Assembly (NCBI GenBank): GCA_944321845.1
Contig: CALUMT010000010.1
Coordinates: forward strand, 1 to 64,000
From: an uncultured Butyricimonas sp.
GTDB lineage: Bacteria; Bacteroidota; Bacteroidia; Bacteroidales; Marinifilaceae
Direction of reading: 5' to 3'
Length of the DNA: 64,000 nt
Part shown: piece by piece, positions 35,192 through 45,400 of the stretch
How positions within the stretch are numbered: the stretch's first letter is position 1
Layout: each line of letters starts with the position of its first letter
The notes under the pieces: generated by a model
What the model saw: only the letters and a program-made list of their open reading frames with translations
Told to the model about the DNA's origin: nothing
Databases searched by the model: none
Translations under genes and position numbers: made by a program

Positions 35192-37249
35192 TTATAGTTT
35201 CAGGCGAAGTTGGAAGGTTAGGTCGAAGACGTGGTTGGCGTCGATGCGGGTGAGGTAGGAACTGATGACGTCACGGTTGAAATAGTAGGTGAGGCCGGTT
35301 TTGCAGTAGAGGGTGAGGATGGGGAGGGGACGCCAGCGGAGGTTGAGGTAGGTGCGAAGCCCCCGGTCGTAGTAGGCGGGGAAGGAGAAGCCGTGGAGAA
35401 CGTTGTGTTCGTGAGCGTAGAGGCGGGTGTCGTAGCTGGGGGTGTTGAAGTAGGCAAGGCGGAATTGTCCTTTGAGTTGCTTGTCGCGGGAGGTGTACAT
35501 GAGGTCCTGGTAGAGAAGGAGGCCTTCTTCGGCGATGGTGTCTTTGCGGAAACGGGAAAGGGCGCAACGGGTGCGGAGTTCCACTGTGGGGGAAAGGGAG
35601 TGAGTGGTTTGCAGGCGAAATTCCTGTTTCAGGCGGGGAACGGTGGTGTTGATTCCCTGGATTTTCAGGTCTTCCGGTTTACGTTCGTGCTTGAAGTAGA
35701 GAAGGTATTCGCCCCGGGAGCGGGTCCAGGTGAGTTGGGCCATGATTTCCTGGCCGTGGCCGGGACGGGTGGCCCGGTAACGGGGCGTGAAGTAGCGGAA
35801 CCAGTCGTGGTAGGCCACGAGGTGGAGATTGGGGGTGATGCGGCTTTCGATGCCAGTGTATAGGCCTTCCTCGTTGGTGGTGCTGGAGTATTCCCCGAAT
35901 CCCCCGCTGTAGTGGGAGGTGTAGCGGTAGTTGTAGCGGCGGTAGATGATGGAAGGGGAGAGGAGGGGGAGGCCGCTGAAACGGAGACCGTTGAGGGTTG
36001 CCAGGGCTCCGTTGTCACTGATGGCTGTTTCCCCGAAAAAGTAGAGGGAGCGGAAGCCTGTTTTGTAGGCGATGCCGAGTAGGGTCCGGTGTCGTCCAGG
36101 GTCGTTGTATTGCTGGTAGGCGAGGGTGCCGATGGTGAGCGGGGGTGTGAAGTTGTAGTGCAGAAGGTGGGCATCGAGGCGGAAGTAACGGGTATTCAGT
36201 CGGGCTGCTATACCCGTGGAAAATTCGTCGACGGTGTGTTTCTTGGCTTGTTCGAGGGAGTTGCGGTGATAGCCGGTGGTAGTGAGGGTTGCAGAAAGGG
36301 TATCCGTACCGTGGAGCGTGCCGTCGGTTGGTTTGTAGGAGATGAAGGTTTCGAGCGTGATCCGGGAGGAGGGGCGGAGCCGGAGGGCGATGCCCCGGGA
36401 GAAGTTGTTCTCGTCGGAGGAGGTGTAGGGGACGATGCCCCGGGCGGATTTCTCGTTGTTGATGGTGGCGGATTTTCCGGGGGAGTAGCCGCCCCATGCC
36501 ACGAGGCCTTGACCCCATTGCAATTTATAGTCGCCAACGAGCAGGAGGTCTACCACGCGACCGGGAGTGTAGGCCAGGTGGGCGGAGAGGAAGTCGAAAC
36601 CGGCAGACTGGTGGCGGGTGAAGTAGGGTTCACCGGGATCGTTTTCCAGAGTGACGGCCATTTGCCAACGAGAGGCAAGGTTTAGCCTGTATTTGGCGAG
36701 TACTCCCCAGGATGGACCTTGAAAACGATTGCGTTTCTTGACGAGGTAGTCGTCTTCGTATAGAAAAGCTTCCGGGGAGTAGTGTCGATAGCCTTCCTGG
36801 AGGGGGCGGGTTGTGCGGGTGCGGATGATGAGTTCCTGGGCAAGCCGGTGGATGGTCCGGGAGGCGGGAGGCTGATGCCCGATTCGGATAAAAAGCCGGA
36901 TGTTGGCAAGGTCGGAGGGGCCGATGCCAGTGACGAGCAGGAGTTCGTTGGGGTGCGTGAATGCACCATGACGTTCCCGGAAGGCGAGCAGGTTGTCAAT
37001 CTGGTAGTCGGAGAGAAAGTACAGCATTTTGAGACTGTCGAACCCGACCGTGTTGATGTCCAGGGGATGGGTAGAGAGGTAGACGAGCGTACTGATAATT
37101 TCCTCGTATCCTTCCTCGGAGGGGGTAATGTCGTTTGTCTCGAGCAGGCGTTCTATATCCGGCAGGGTTTGGGCCGGGAGAATGCACGGGAAAAGTAAGA
37201 GCCACAAAAGGGACAAAGCGCGCATGACGCGGGGAAAAGGGAATTTCAT
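35192..37249 (-). CDS. Helix-hairpin-helix protein with predicted outer-membrane barrel
   Basis: A 685-residue exported protein. Signal peptide at about residues 1-26 (ending ILPAQT). Residues about 55-125 carry ComEA-like helix-hairpin-helix elements (HPLDINTVGFDSLKMLYFLS, then ELLLVTGIGPSDLANIRLFI). From about residue 170 to the end are alternating aromatic strands ending in VFDLTFQLRLKL, with the pattern of an outer-membrane beta-barrel. The family is common in Bacteroidota and its function is unknown. The gene is GC-rich, with coding-strand C strongly favoured, unlike its A/T-rich neighbours upstream; this creates long chance frames on the other strand. A second ATG lies eight codons in and may be the true start. 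Confidence 0.8.
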   Translation of the reverse strand: MKFPFPRVMRALSLLWLLLFPCILPAQTLPDIERLLETNDITPSEEGYEEIISTLVYLSTHPLDINTVGFDSLKMLYFLSDYQIDNLLAFRERHGAFTHPNELLLVTGIGPSDLANIRLFIRIGHQPPASRTIHRLAQELIIRTRTTRPLQEGYRHYSPEAFLYEDDYLVKKRNRFQGPSWGVLAKYRLNLASRWQMAVTLENDPGEPYFTRHQSAGFDFLSAHLAYTPGRVVDLLLVGDYKLQWGQGLVAWGGYSPGKSATINNEKSARGIVPYTSSDENNFSRGIALRLRPSSRITLETFISYKPTDGTLHGTDTLSATLTTTGYHRNSLEQAKKHTVDEFSTGIAARLNTRYFRLDAHLLHYNFTPPLTIGTLAYQQYNDPGRHRTLLGIAYKTGFRSLYFFGETAISDNGALATLNGLRFSGLPLLSPSIIYRRYNYRYTSHYSGGFGEYSSTTNEEGLYTGIESRITPNLHLVAYHDWFRYFTPRYRATRPGHGQEIMAQLTWTRSRGEYLLYFKHERKPEDLKIQGINTTVPRLKQEFRLQTTHSLSPTVELRTRCALSRFRKDTIAEEGLLLYQDLMYTSRDKQLKGQFRLAYFNTPSYDTRLYAHEHNVLHGFSFPAYYDRGLRTYLNLRWRPLPILTLYCKTGLTYYFNRDVISSYLTRIDANHVFDLTFQLRLKL

Positions 37250-37336
37250 GAAATTTGTGTATCGGTACGTGAAAAAAGAAAGTTTATAAAGCCCATGGTT
37301 TGGAACCGTTGTCGGCTTTATAAACTTTATTGTTGT

Positions 37337-37843
37337 TTAATTTGTCTTGTAGTCGTATTTGACCTTGGCGAGTTCGGCGTTGGCGTCCACTATTTTTTTC
37401 TTGAGGGATTCCTTGAACTCGATGATTTTGGTTTTCAAGGTCGGGTCGCCCACGGCAAGAATTTGTGCAGCCAGTATGCCGGCATTCATGGCACCGTTGA
37501 TGGCGGTGGTGGCAACCGGGATGCCCGGGGGCATTTGGGCGATGGCCAGGAGGGCGTCCATGCCGTCGAGGCTGGCGTTGATGGGTACCCCGATAACGGG
37601 AACCGGGGTCATTGCCGCGATTACGCCTGGCAGGTGGGCTGCCATTCCGGCTCCGGCGATGATGACTTCAATGCCTCGGCCCTGGGCGTTTTTGGCGAAG
37701 GATTCCACTTCCGCCGGGGTACGATGAGCCGAGAGTGCATTGATCTCGAAAGGTATGCAAAAGTCGTTGAGGACCTTTGCCGCTTTTTCCATAACGGGCA
37801 GATCAGAGGTGCTGCCCATGATAATACTTACTTTTGGGTTCAT
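37337..37843 (-). CDS. purE: N5-carboxyaminoimidazole ribonucleotide mutase PurE
   Basis: A 168-residue class I PurE. The N-terminal substrate loop IIMGSTSDLPVM and the SAHRTPAEV segment with the catalytic histidine are present, as is GAGMAAHLPGVIAA. The enzyme moves the carboxyl group from N5-CAIR to make CAIR in purine synthesis. The start at 37843 is the family start; a longer reading crosses the promoter region of hpt. It is divergent from hpt, with a shared 73-bp gap. Confidence 0.95.
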   Translation of the reverse strand: MNPKVSIIMGSTSDLPVMEKAAKVLNDFCIPFEINALSAHRTPAEVESFAKNAQGRGIEVIIAGAGMAAHLPGVIAAMTPVPVIGVPINASLDGMDALLAIAQMPPGIPVATTAINGAMNAGILAAQILAVGDPTLKTKIIEFKESLKKKIVDANAELAKVKYDYKTN

Positions 37844-37872
37844 ATTTTGAACGGATTTTAATTTCAAAATTG

Positions 37873-37886
37873 TACTTTTGCGCAAA
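37873..37886 (+). promoter_or_regulatory. hpt -7 element with overlapping palindrome
   Basis: TACTTTTG (37873-37880) matches TAnnTTTG, 36 bases before the hpt ATG. The palindrome TTTGCGCAAA (37877-37886) overlaps its last four bases. On the minus strand TTACTTTG, just beside it, is a near match for purE. A regulator bound here could affect both genes. Confidence 0.5.
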
Positions 37887-37916
37887 GTAACGAAAAAAGA
37901 TTGAATTATCGAGGTG

Positions 37917-38456
37917 ATGAAACGAATTAAGTTGCATGATAAGGAGTTCGTGCTGGCGATAGACGCGGGCACGATCGAGCGGGAGATTGCCCGTGTGGCA
38001 GAGGAGATCAACCGGGATCTGGCGGGTGAACGGCCGTTGTTCCTGGGGGTGTTGAACGGGGCTTTCATGTTCGTGTCCGATTTGTTGAAGTCGGTCACGG
38101 TGGAAGGAACGGAAGTGAGTTTCGTGAAAGTGGCTTCCTATGCCGGAACGAGTTCCACGGGGCAGGTGAAGGACCTGATCGCTCTGAACGAGGATGTGAC
38201 GGGCCGGACGGTGGTCATCGTGGAAGATATGGTGGATTCGGGTCGGTCTATCGTGCACTTGAAGAAGATGCTGGAGGAACGGCACGCTGGGAAGATCGTG
38301 GTTGCCGCGATGTTCTATAAACCGAAGGCAATCGTGCAGGAGTTAACGTTGGATTACACGTGTATTGCCCTGGAGAATGATTTCGTGGTGGGTCGGGGAT
38401 TGGATTATGACGGGTTGGGACGGAATCTTCCGGATTTGTACCAGGTGGTTAGTTAA
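37917..38456 (+). CDS. hpt: Hypoxanthine phosphoribosyltransferase
   Basis: A 179-residue purine salvage enzyme that makes IMP (and probably GMP) from hypoxanthine (guanine) and PRPP. The PRPP motif is VVIVEDMVDSGRS; GVLNGAFMFVSDLL and the C-terminal VVGRGLDYDG with the base-contact segment are typical. GTG at 37914 directly precedes the ATG at 37917; I take the ATG, with low certainty between them. It is divergent from purE and followed by obg after 32 bases. Confidence 0.93.
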   Translation: MKRIKLHDKEFVLAIDAGTIEREIARVAEEINRDLAGERPLFLGVLNGAFMFVSDLLKSVTVEGTEVSFVKVASYAGTSSTGQVKDLIALNEDVTGRTVVIVEDMVDSGRSIVHLKKMLEERHAGKIVVAAMFYKPKAIVQELTLDYTCIALENDFVVGRGLDYDGLGRNLPDLYQVVS

Positions 38457-38488
38457 TGGAGTGTTGATAATAGAAAAAGGATATATAT

Positions 38489-39478
38489 ATGGCATCGACG
38501 AATTTTATTGATTACGTGCGGATTTTCTGCAGGAGCGGGGCCGGGGGACCGGGCTCGATGCATTTGCACCGGGATAAGCGGACGGCGAAGGGAGGACCTG
38601 ACGGGGGGAATGGCGGCCGGGGTGGACACGTGATATTGAGAGGTAACCGGAATTACTGGACACTGATTCACCTGAAGTACCAGCGTCATATTTTCGCCGG
38701 AGACGGGGAGAGTGGCAGCGGAAATCTTTGCACGGGTGCCGACGGGGAAGACGTGATTATTGAGGTGCCGCTGGGAACGGTGGCCCGTGATGCGGATACG
38801 GGGGAGACGGTGTGCGAGATCACGACGGACGGGGAGACTTGCGTGGCGGTGAGAGGTGGTCGCGGGGGATTGGGAAACTGGAATTTCCGTTCGGCGACGA
38901 ACCAGACTCCACGGTATGCCCAGCCGGGAGAGCCTCGGGTGGAGCGGACGCTGATTCTGGAGCTGAAGGTGTTGGCGGACGTGGGACTGGTGGGATTCCC
39001 GAATGCTGGAAAATCGACCTTGTTGTCCGTGGTTTCGGCGGCCAAGCCGGAGATCGCCAATTATCCGTTCACGACGCTGGTGCCTAACCTGGGAATCGTC
39101 AAGTACCGGGATGACCGATCTTTCGCGATGGCGGATATTCCGGGTATTATCGAGGGAGCACACCTGGGTAAGGGATTGGGATTGCGCTTTCTGCGGCATA
39201 TAGAGCGGAATTCCATATTGTTGTTCCTGGTGCCGGCTGACTCGGAGAATATACACGAGGAATACAAAATATTATTGAACGAGTTGAAACAGTATAACCC
39301 GGAATTGCTGGATAAGAAGCGTCTGTTGGCCATCAGCAAGTGCGATTATATAGACAAGGAACTGATGGGAGAGATGGAACAGGATTTGCCTGATATCCCG
39401 TACGTGTTTATCTCGTCGGTTACGGGTCAGGGTATCACGGAATTAAAGGACTTGATTTGGAAAACGTTGAACGAATAA
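38489..39478 (+). CDS. obg: GTPase Obg/CgtA
   Basis: A 329-residue GTPase tied to 50S ribosome assembly and stringent response. The glycine-rich Obg fold occupies residues 1-160 ([35 protein letters not shown]), then the GTPase with GFPNAGKST (169-177), switch [18 protein letters not shown] and the SKCDYID base motif. The variable third domain is absent, as in other short Obg proteins. AAAAAGGA stands about 9 bases before the ATG. Probably co-transcribed with hpt. Confidence 0.95.
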   Translation: MASTNFIDYVRIFCRSGAGGPGSMHLHRDKRTAKGGPDGGNGGRGGHVILRGNRNYWTLIHLKYQRHIFAGDGESGSGNLCTGADGEDVIIEVPLGTVARDADTGETVCEITTDGETCVAVRGGRGGLGNWNFRSATNQTPRYAQPGEPRVERTLILELKVLADVGLVGFPNAGKSTLLSVVSAAKPEIANYPFTTLVPNLGIVKYRDDRSFAMADIPGIIEGAHLGKGLGLRFLRHIERNSILLFLVPADSENIHEEYKILLNELKQYNPELLDKKRLLAISKCDYIDKELMGEMEQDLPDIPYVFISSVTGQGITELKDLIWKTLNE

Positions 39479-39569
39479 TTCATCTTTGATAAAATTATCT
39501 TTTAGATTAAATAGTACTGGTTGCGGTGGAAAGTTGTCTATAGGTTATAGGACATTAATTATAAAAGAT

Positions 39570-40679
39570 ATGAAGATGAAGTATTTCGGTTGTTTATTCG
39601 TGTTGTTGTGTGTATTTATTGGATGTGAGCAAGAAAAGAGATTCGTGATAAGCGGGGAGGTGAAAGAAGCGGATGGTGTGGAAATCCGTCTGGTTGCGCG
39701 GAATGACGTGGGAGGTTGGGATACCTTGAGCCGGACGACGGTGGAGAATGGAAAGTTCCTGCTGAAAGGGATGGTGGAACGTCCGCTAATCGCGCTGGTG
39801 GATGGAGGACGTGATTTCAGGGCTGTTCCGGTATTCGTGGAGAACGTGGACTATCAGGTGTGGATTGATCGGGACAAACCGATGAAGTCCAAGGTGGAAG
39901 GAGGCCGTTTGCAGCAATTAAGTAATGATTATAATAGAGGTCGGGACAGTTTGCGGGAAAGAATGGAGGTGGTGAGAGATACCTTCCGCTTGGCCAGGCG
40001 GGAAGGTGATCAGGAGACTTGTGCACTTGCCTCCAGGGAATTTGAACGGCTGGATTCCGTTCGGAAGGATATGGAAGTCCGTTTCTTGCGGGAACACGGG
40101 GAGAGTTTACCGGCGCTTTACGCGTTATATCGGCATAATGACCGTTTGCCTTTCGAGCGTTTCCGGTTGTTGTATGGTTCGTTGACGGAAGAAGTAAAGA
40201 ATACTCCTTACGGGAAGATTGTCTCGGAGCGTTATCGCAAGGCTAAAATCACTTCGGTCGGGGAGGTGGCTCCCAATTTCCTGTTGCAGACTCCGGCGGG
40301 AGACACGCTTTCATTGTATGGGATAAAGGCGAAGGTGAAAATCGTTGATTTCTGGGCTTCGTGGTGTGCTCCTTGCCGTGTGGAGAATCCACATATGGTG
40401 GAATTATATAAAAAATACCGGGCATATGGATTGGATATAGTAGGAGTTTCGCTGGATGTGAAAAAAGAAGCCTGGGTGAAAGCCATTAAGGATGATCAGT
40501 TGGCGTGGAATCATGTTTCCGATTTGAAGGGATGGAATAACATGGCTGCCCAGTTGTATGATATTCATGAGGTGCCTTCGGTTTTCGTGTTGGACGAGAA
40601 TAATGTCATTATCGGCAGTTATGTGCGAGGGGAACGCCTGGAGGCATGCGTGAGAGAGAGTCTGGGAATGGAGAATTAA
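39570..40679 (+). CDS. TlpA-like thiol-disulfide lipoprotein
   Basis: A 369-residue lipoprotein with a lipobox near residue 19 (LLCVFIGC), an N-terminal beta domain of the DUF4369 kind (residues about 25-115), a helical linker and a C-terminal thioredoxin-fold domain with FWASWCAPC (C266, C269). The family carries out disulfide reduction or exchange in the envelope. ATG at 39570 is taken; another lies two codons later. It ends 28 bases before the first ECF sigma gene, so it may belong to the first uptake locus, an inference from spacing only. Confidence 0.87.
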   Translation: MKMKYFGCLFVLLCVFIGCEQEKRFVISGEVKEADGVEIRLVARNDVGGWDTLSRTTVENGKFLLKGMVERPLIALVDGGRDFRAVPVFVENVDYQVWIDRDKPMKSKVEGGRLQQLSNDYNRGRDSLRERMEVVRDTFRLARREGDQETCALASREFERLDSVRKDMEVRFLREHGESLPALYALYRHNDRLPFERFRLLYGSLTEEVKNTPYGKIVSERYRKAKITSVGEVAPNFLLQTPAGDTLSLYGIKAKVKIVDFWASWCAPCRVENPHMVELYKKYRAYGLDIVGVSLDVKKEAWVKAIKDDQLAWNHVSDLKGWNNMAAQLYDIHEVPSVFVLDENNVIIGSYVRGERLEACVRESLGMEN

Positions 40680-40707
40680 TTAGTATAAAATAAGGGGTAT
40701 GGATTGA

Positions 40708-41262
40708 ATGTTGTCTCAACGGTCTGATATAGAATTAATCAATGACTTGAAGGGTGGAAGTAGAGCCGCTTTTCATGAGTTGTATGCTCGTTATTCTGAT
40801 GTCATATACCGTAATATATTGGCCCGTGTGAACTCTTCTTTTGATGCGGATGATATCTTTCAGGAGTTTTTCGTGCAGCTTTGGGAGAAGCGGGAGACAA
40901 TCGCTATCACCTCATCGGTGAAAGGGTATTTGTTGATTTGGTTGAAAAATCACGTGTTGAACACGATCAAGCAGGAGCAGATGCGGGAGCGATATAGCGG
41001 AGAGGTGGAGGATGCAGCCGATGATTATTCCTGGGTGAAGATTGTTGCCGAGGATCTGGATGTGCAAATACGGAGAATTGTCGAGAAATTTCCCCCTCGC
41101 CTGCGTTGCGTGTACCTGATGACGCGGGAGGAGCATCTGTCGGTTAAGGAAATCGCGGAAAGGCTGTCCGTATCGGAGCAGACGGTGAAAAATCAGCTGA
41201 CGGATGTCCTGAAAAGATTGAGAAAAGAGATGAGCCGGAAAAATTTTTTATATTCCCTATAG
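40708..41262 (+). CDS. ECF sigma-70 factor, uptake locus 1
   Basis: A 184-residue ECF sigma factor. Region 2 reads DADDIFQEFFVQLWEKRE and region 4 carries LSVSEQTVKNQLTDVLKRLR, a helix-turn-helix. Such factors in Bacteroidota are held inactive by a FecR-type anti-sigma next door and turn on the neighbouring SusC/SusD genes when the transporter is loaded. FecR follows after 60 bases. No strong promoter of its own is seen. Confidence 0.93.
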   Translation: MLSQRSDIELINDLKGGSRAAFHELYARYSDVIYRNILARVNSSFDADDIFQEFFVQLWEKRETIAITSSVKGYLLIWLKNHVLNTIKQEQMRERYSGEVEDAADDYSWVKIVAEDLDVQIRRIVEKFPPRLRCVYLMTREEHLSVKEIAERLSVSEQTVKNQLTDVLKRLRKEMSRKNFLYSL

Positions 41263-41322
41263 TACTATGTCCTTTGTCCAATTGTCTTCAATATGTAATG
41301 AAGAAATAAGACGGAGGATAGT

Positions 41323-42420
41323 ATGTCTAAGTTTGATAAAAAATCACGGAAGCACAGCGATAAAACGGAAGAATGGTATGATTCTTTCGGGAAAGAGGTG
41401 GACAGGATTCCAGCGGTTCCATCGGGTAAACTGGAACAGTTGTGGATATCCATAGAAGGGAAACTTGCACATCGGGTTAGGGTAAGGAGAATGGTGAGAT
41501 TCTCTTCGATTGCTGCCGGAATTATGCTGTTGGTGGGAACTGGTGCGATATTTTTTAGATCGGCAGATACAAAGAAGGCCGGAGTGGAAATCGCGAGCGT
41601 GGGAGAGATATTGCCGGCTAATGGAGTGGCGGTATTGCGATTGAGTAACGGACAACAGATTCGTCTGGATAGGAAAGAAATGATCCAGGAGGGAAAAGAT
41701 GTATTTATAAAAAATGATTCCTCGGATGTATTGGATTACTCTGAAATTGTAACTGGCCAGGATGATGAAGTCTTGTACAATACGATTGTCGTACCCGTGG
41801 GGGGAGAATATCGGGTAGTGCTGGCGGATGGTACGCGGGTGAGATTGAATTCCTGTTCGTTGTTGACTTACCCGATTTCGTTTCAGGATGAAACCAGGGT
41901 GGTGACGCTGAAGGGAGAGGCTTATTTCGAGGTGACGAAATCAACCAAGCCGTTTATTGTCAATACGTCAAACTTGTCGGTGAAGGTGTTGGGAACCTCT
42001 TTTAATGTTTCGGATTATTCGGATGACAATATAGCGACGACAACTTTGATTGAGGGGAGAGTGAAAGTGCGTGAACAAGGACATGAAAGAGAGTATGATA
42101 TAACCCCGGGTTATACATTGGAGTATAACAAGGAACGGGAGCTGGTTTGTCTGCAGGACAAGAGTCCGGAGAAATATATCGCCTGGCTGGATGGTAAGTT
42201 GCGTTTTGAGGGGATGAGGCTGGAGGATATCATGCGGCTGTTGAAACGTTGGTATGATTGCGATATAGAATACGAGGATGAAAGGTTGAAAAATCTGCAT
42301 TATAGCGGTATGGCGGAAAAGGACCGTCCGGTGAGTTACCTGTTGCACATGATCGAGGAAGTTACAGACGTGAAGTTTGTGATCGAAGGAAAGAAAGTGA
42401 AAATGTACTGGGAAAATTGA
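41323..42420 (+). CDS. FecR-type anti-sigma factor, uptake locus 1
   Basis: A 365-residue inner-membrane protein. Residues 1-60 are cytosolic, with one membrane segment at about 61-80 (FSSIAAGIMLLVGTGAIFF). The periplasmic part has the FecR domain (GGEYRVVLADGTRVRLNSCS, then LKGEAYFEVTKSTKPFIV and VKVLGTSFNVSDY) and a C-terminal DUF4974 region (LRFEGMRLEDIMRLLKRWYD). It relays the signal from the STN domain of the SusC protein to the sigma factor. It sits between the sigma factor and SusC, 43 bases from the latter. Confidence 0.93.
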   Translation: MSKFDKKSRKHSDKTEEWYDSFGKEVDRIPAVPSGKLEQLWISIEGKLAHRVRVRRMVRFSSIAAGIMLLVGTGAIFFRSADTKKAGVEIASVGEILPANGVAVLRLSNGQQIRLDRKEMIQEGKDVFIKNDSSDVLDYSEIVTGQDDEVLYNTIVVPVGGEYRVVLADGTRVRLNSCSLLTYPISFQDETRVVTLKGEAYFEVTKSTKPFIVNTSNLSVKVLGTSFNVSDYSDDNIATTTLIEGRVKVREQGHEREYDITPGYTLEYNKERELVCLQDKSPEKYIAWLDGKLRFEGMRLEDIMRLLKRWYDCDIEYEDERLKNLHYSGMAEKDRPVSYLLHMIEEVTDVKFVIEGKKVKMYWEN

Positions 42421-42463
42421 GTCTGGCTGTAATTAGTATCACTATTTTATAAATTACGTAATT

Positions 42464-45400
42464 ATGAGTAAGAAAAGGAAATGGAATATGTTGGGACATA
42501 TTCGGAATTTACTTTTGTTGTTGTTGTTTTCTACCTCTGTTTTTGGGGCAAATAATTGTTATTCTCAAACACAATTGTTTAGCGTGAAAAGCGGTTCCAT
42601 AGAATCAATTTTTCAACAAATCAGAGAGCAAAGCTCGTACGAGTTCTTTTATAACACGGAGGTGTTAAACGTGAAGGAGCACGTGGAATTATCGATGTCA
42701 CAAGGCACGTTGGATGATGTGTTGCGGGAAGTGTTGGGAGAGAAGTATAGTTATCGCATACAGGATAATTATATTCTGATTTCCAAAAATTCTGCAAAGC
42801 AAGCTCAAATGGTCAAGGATATCGTGATCAGGGGAGTGGTGAAAGATACGAAGGGAATGACTTTACCTGGAGTTTCGATTTTGTTGAAAGGAACAACGAT
42901 TGGTGTTTCAACCAATGATCAGGGAGAATTCTCGTTAAACGTACCGGTGCAGGACTCAATTGTATTGCGTTGCAGTTTTATCGGAATGAAGACGAAAGAA
43001 GTAGTCGTGGACAAGAATTTTGAGGGAGTATTGACCATCACGTTGGAAGAAGACGTGGCATCCCTGGACGAGGTACAGGTGATTTCAACCGGTTATCAGG
43101 AAATTGATAAGTCCAAGATGACGGGTGCGGTAGAGGTCGTAACGGCCAAGGATATAGCCAACAAGGGATATACCTCCATCGATCAGGTGCTGAAAGGAAC
43201 ATTGGCAGGAGTTTCGGCCATGAATATTTCCGGTCGTCCGGGAGCTCAGGCACAAATCAGAATCCGTGGAGTCAATTCCTTGACGGGGGATATGGAGCCG
43301 ATTTGGATCGTGGATGGAATGCCTTTGCAGGGTGATCTGCCATCAACGGTGGGAACTGGAGCTATGGATCTGGAGAATACGGTGTTGACGAGCGGTATCG
43401 GTAACATCTCACCGGATGATGTGGAGAGTATAACCATATTGAAGGATGCTGCTGCCACGGCGATTTATGGAGCCCGGGCCGCAAATGGTGTTATCGTGAT
43501 AAAGACGAAACGTGGACGGGTCGGGAAAAGTTACATTAACGTGCAATCTTCCTTCGCGATATCAGAAGCACCAAAGAACAAGCTCGAAATGATGAACACG
43601 CAGGAAAAAATCGCTTTCGAGAAAACATTATACCAGGATTTCCCTGATCTCGAATTGAACGGACGGGTATCACGGTTATTAAAATACGTCAATGAAGGTC
43701 GTATAACACAGGAAGAGGCAAACGCGGAACTGGACCGGTTGAGCAAGATCAACACGGACTGGTTTGACGAAATATTCCGGGTGGCTTTGACTCATAGTCA
43801 TTCCGTGACATTAAGCGGCGGATCTGAAAGAACCCAGTTTTACGGTTCGTTGAGTTATTCCAACGAACAAGGTATAATTCCCAATAATACATACGAGCGT
43901 TTCGGAGCTTCCTTGAAATTAACGCATGATTTTAACGATCGTCTGCGTATTTATTTTGATTTGGCAACGACTCTCCGTAACGAGAAAAGTTCAGCTTCTG
44001 CCGTGAATCCCTTGTATTACGCCACTTTTGCCAACACGTACGAGGCTCCTTATGACGAGAATGGGGAATATGCCTATGACCGTTCCTACATGCCGGATTT
44101 GAGTATGGTAAGGGACGGATACATGTATGACTTTAACGTGTTGAAGGATTTGAAAGAGAATACTTCCAGAACGAAGTACATGAGTGATCAGGTAAATTTA
44201 AAACTGGAGTTCAAGATATTTGATGGATTGATGTATTCTTTGTTGGGTACGTTGTCCAACACTTCTTCCTACACGCGTAAGGAAGTGGCCCCGGGAAGTT
44301 ACACGAGTAAGGTATATTCCTGGATAAAAGATATTTATTACGAGCAGGAAATTCCGGATAATTTGAATTTGGGTTCTTTGCAGGAGAATCACGCGAGAGC
44401 TTTCGGATGGACAGTGCGGAATCAGTTGGAATTTGTGAAAGAGTTCAAGGGCAAACATTTCGTGAACGCGGTGATCGGTCAGGAGGCTTCTTCCCCAGGG
44501 ACAAATTCCTTTATGCAATATTCTCCACAATACGATCTTGATAAGGGTTTGGTTGGCTGGCCTTCCCTGGAAGGAATTAACGCGGGAGATTTGGATATGG
44601 AGCGCTTGCATGATACCGGAAAGGGGCAAGACCGAAGTGTATCTTTTTTCGCCACGGCTTCTTACGCTTATGCCAATCGTTACGTTTTTGCTGCCAGTGC
44701 CCGTTTGGACGGAGCGGATATCATCGGAACGGATAATCGATTCTCTCCGTTGTGGAATGTCAGTCTGAAATGGAACGTGCACGAAGAACCGTTCATGCAA
44801 AATATAGCTTTTGTTAATGTATTGTCTTTGCGTGGTTCCTATGGTTTCACGGGAAGCATAGACCGAAATGCTTATCCGTTTACATTGATGGGGTATGGCA
44901 GTCTTCGTTATTACGAGGGCATACAGGTTCCAAATGATATCATCCCCGGAAACCCTTCCGTGAAATGGCAGAAAAAAGAGGATCGGAGTATTGGGGTTGA
45001 TATGTCGTTGTTCAATAACCGAGTGAATGCTACCGTTAATTACTATTGTAATGATGTCCGTAATCTGTTGGGTCAAAAGCAAATTCCTTATTCCACGGGA
45101 CGAGGTGATATCGTGGCGAATTTGAGTTCTTTACGGAACTCCGGTTGGGAATTTTCTTTGACTACGGTGAATTTGAGCTATGCTGATTTCCGATGGACGA
45201 CATCGTTTAACATTTCCAAGAACAAAAACCGTATCACGGATGCCTATTACGAGAAAATCAGTGATTTGTATACATTGCGTACCCATTACTATGTTGAAGG
45301 GTATCCGGTGAATGCCTGGTTTGGTTTTAAATCTGCAGGTATTAATCCGCAGACCGGAGAATACATGTTCTACACGGAAGCGACGGATGAGAATGGTAAT

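Noticed and set aside
35231-36685. Long plus-strand frames (210 and 198 codons) opposite the helix-hairpin-helix barrel gene
   Set aside because: Their products are valine/glycine/glutamate-rich repeats with no domain, and they mirror the C-rich codon bias of the convincing minus-strand gene.
37844-38098. Longer N-terminus for PurE
   Set aside because: It would run through the hpt promoter and coding region; the family starts at the ATG at 37843.
38453-39256. A 267-codon minus-strand frame over obg
   Set aside because: Its arginine/histidine-rich product is typical of the reverse complement of a GC-rich gene.
44198-45082. A 294-codon minus-strand frame inside the first SusC gene
   Set aside because: It lies inside a complete transporter gene and shows no family marks.
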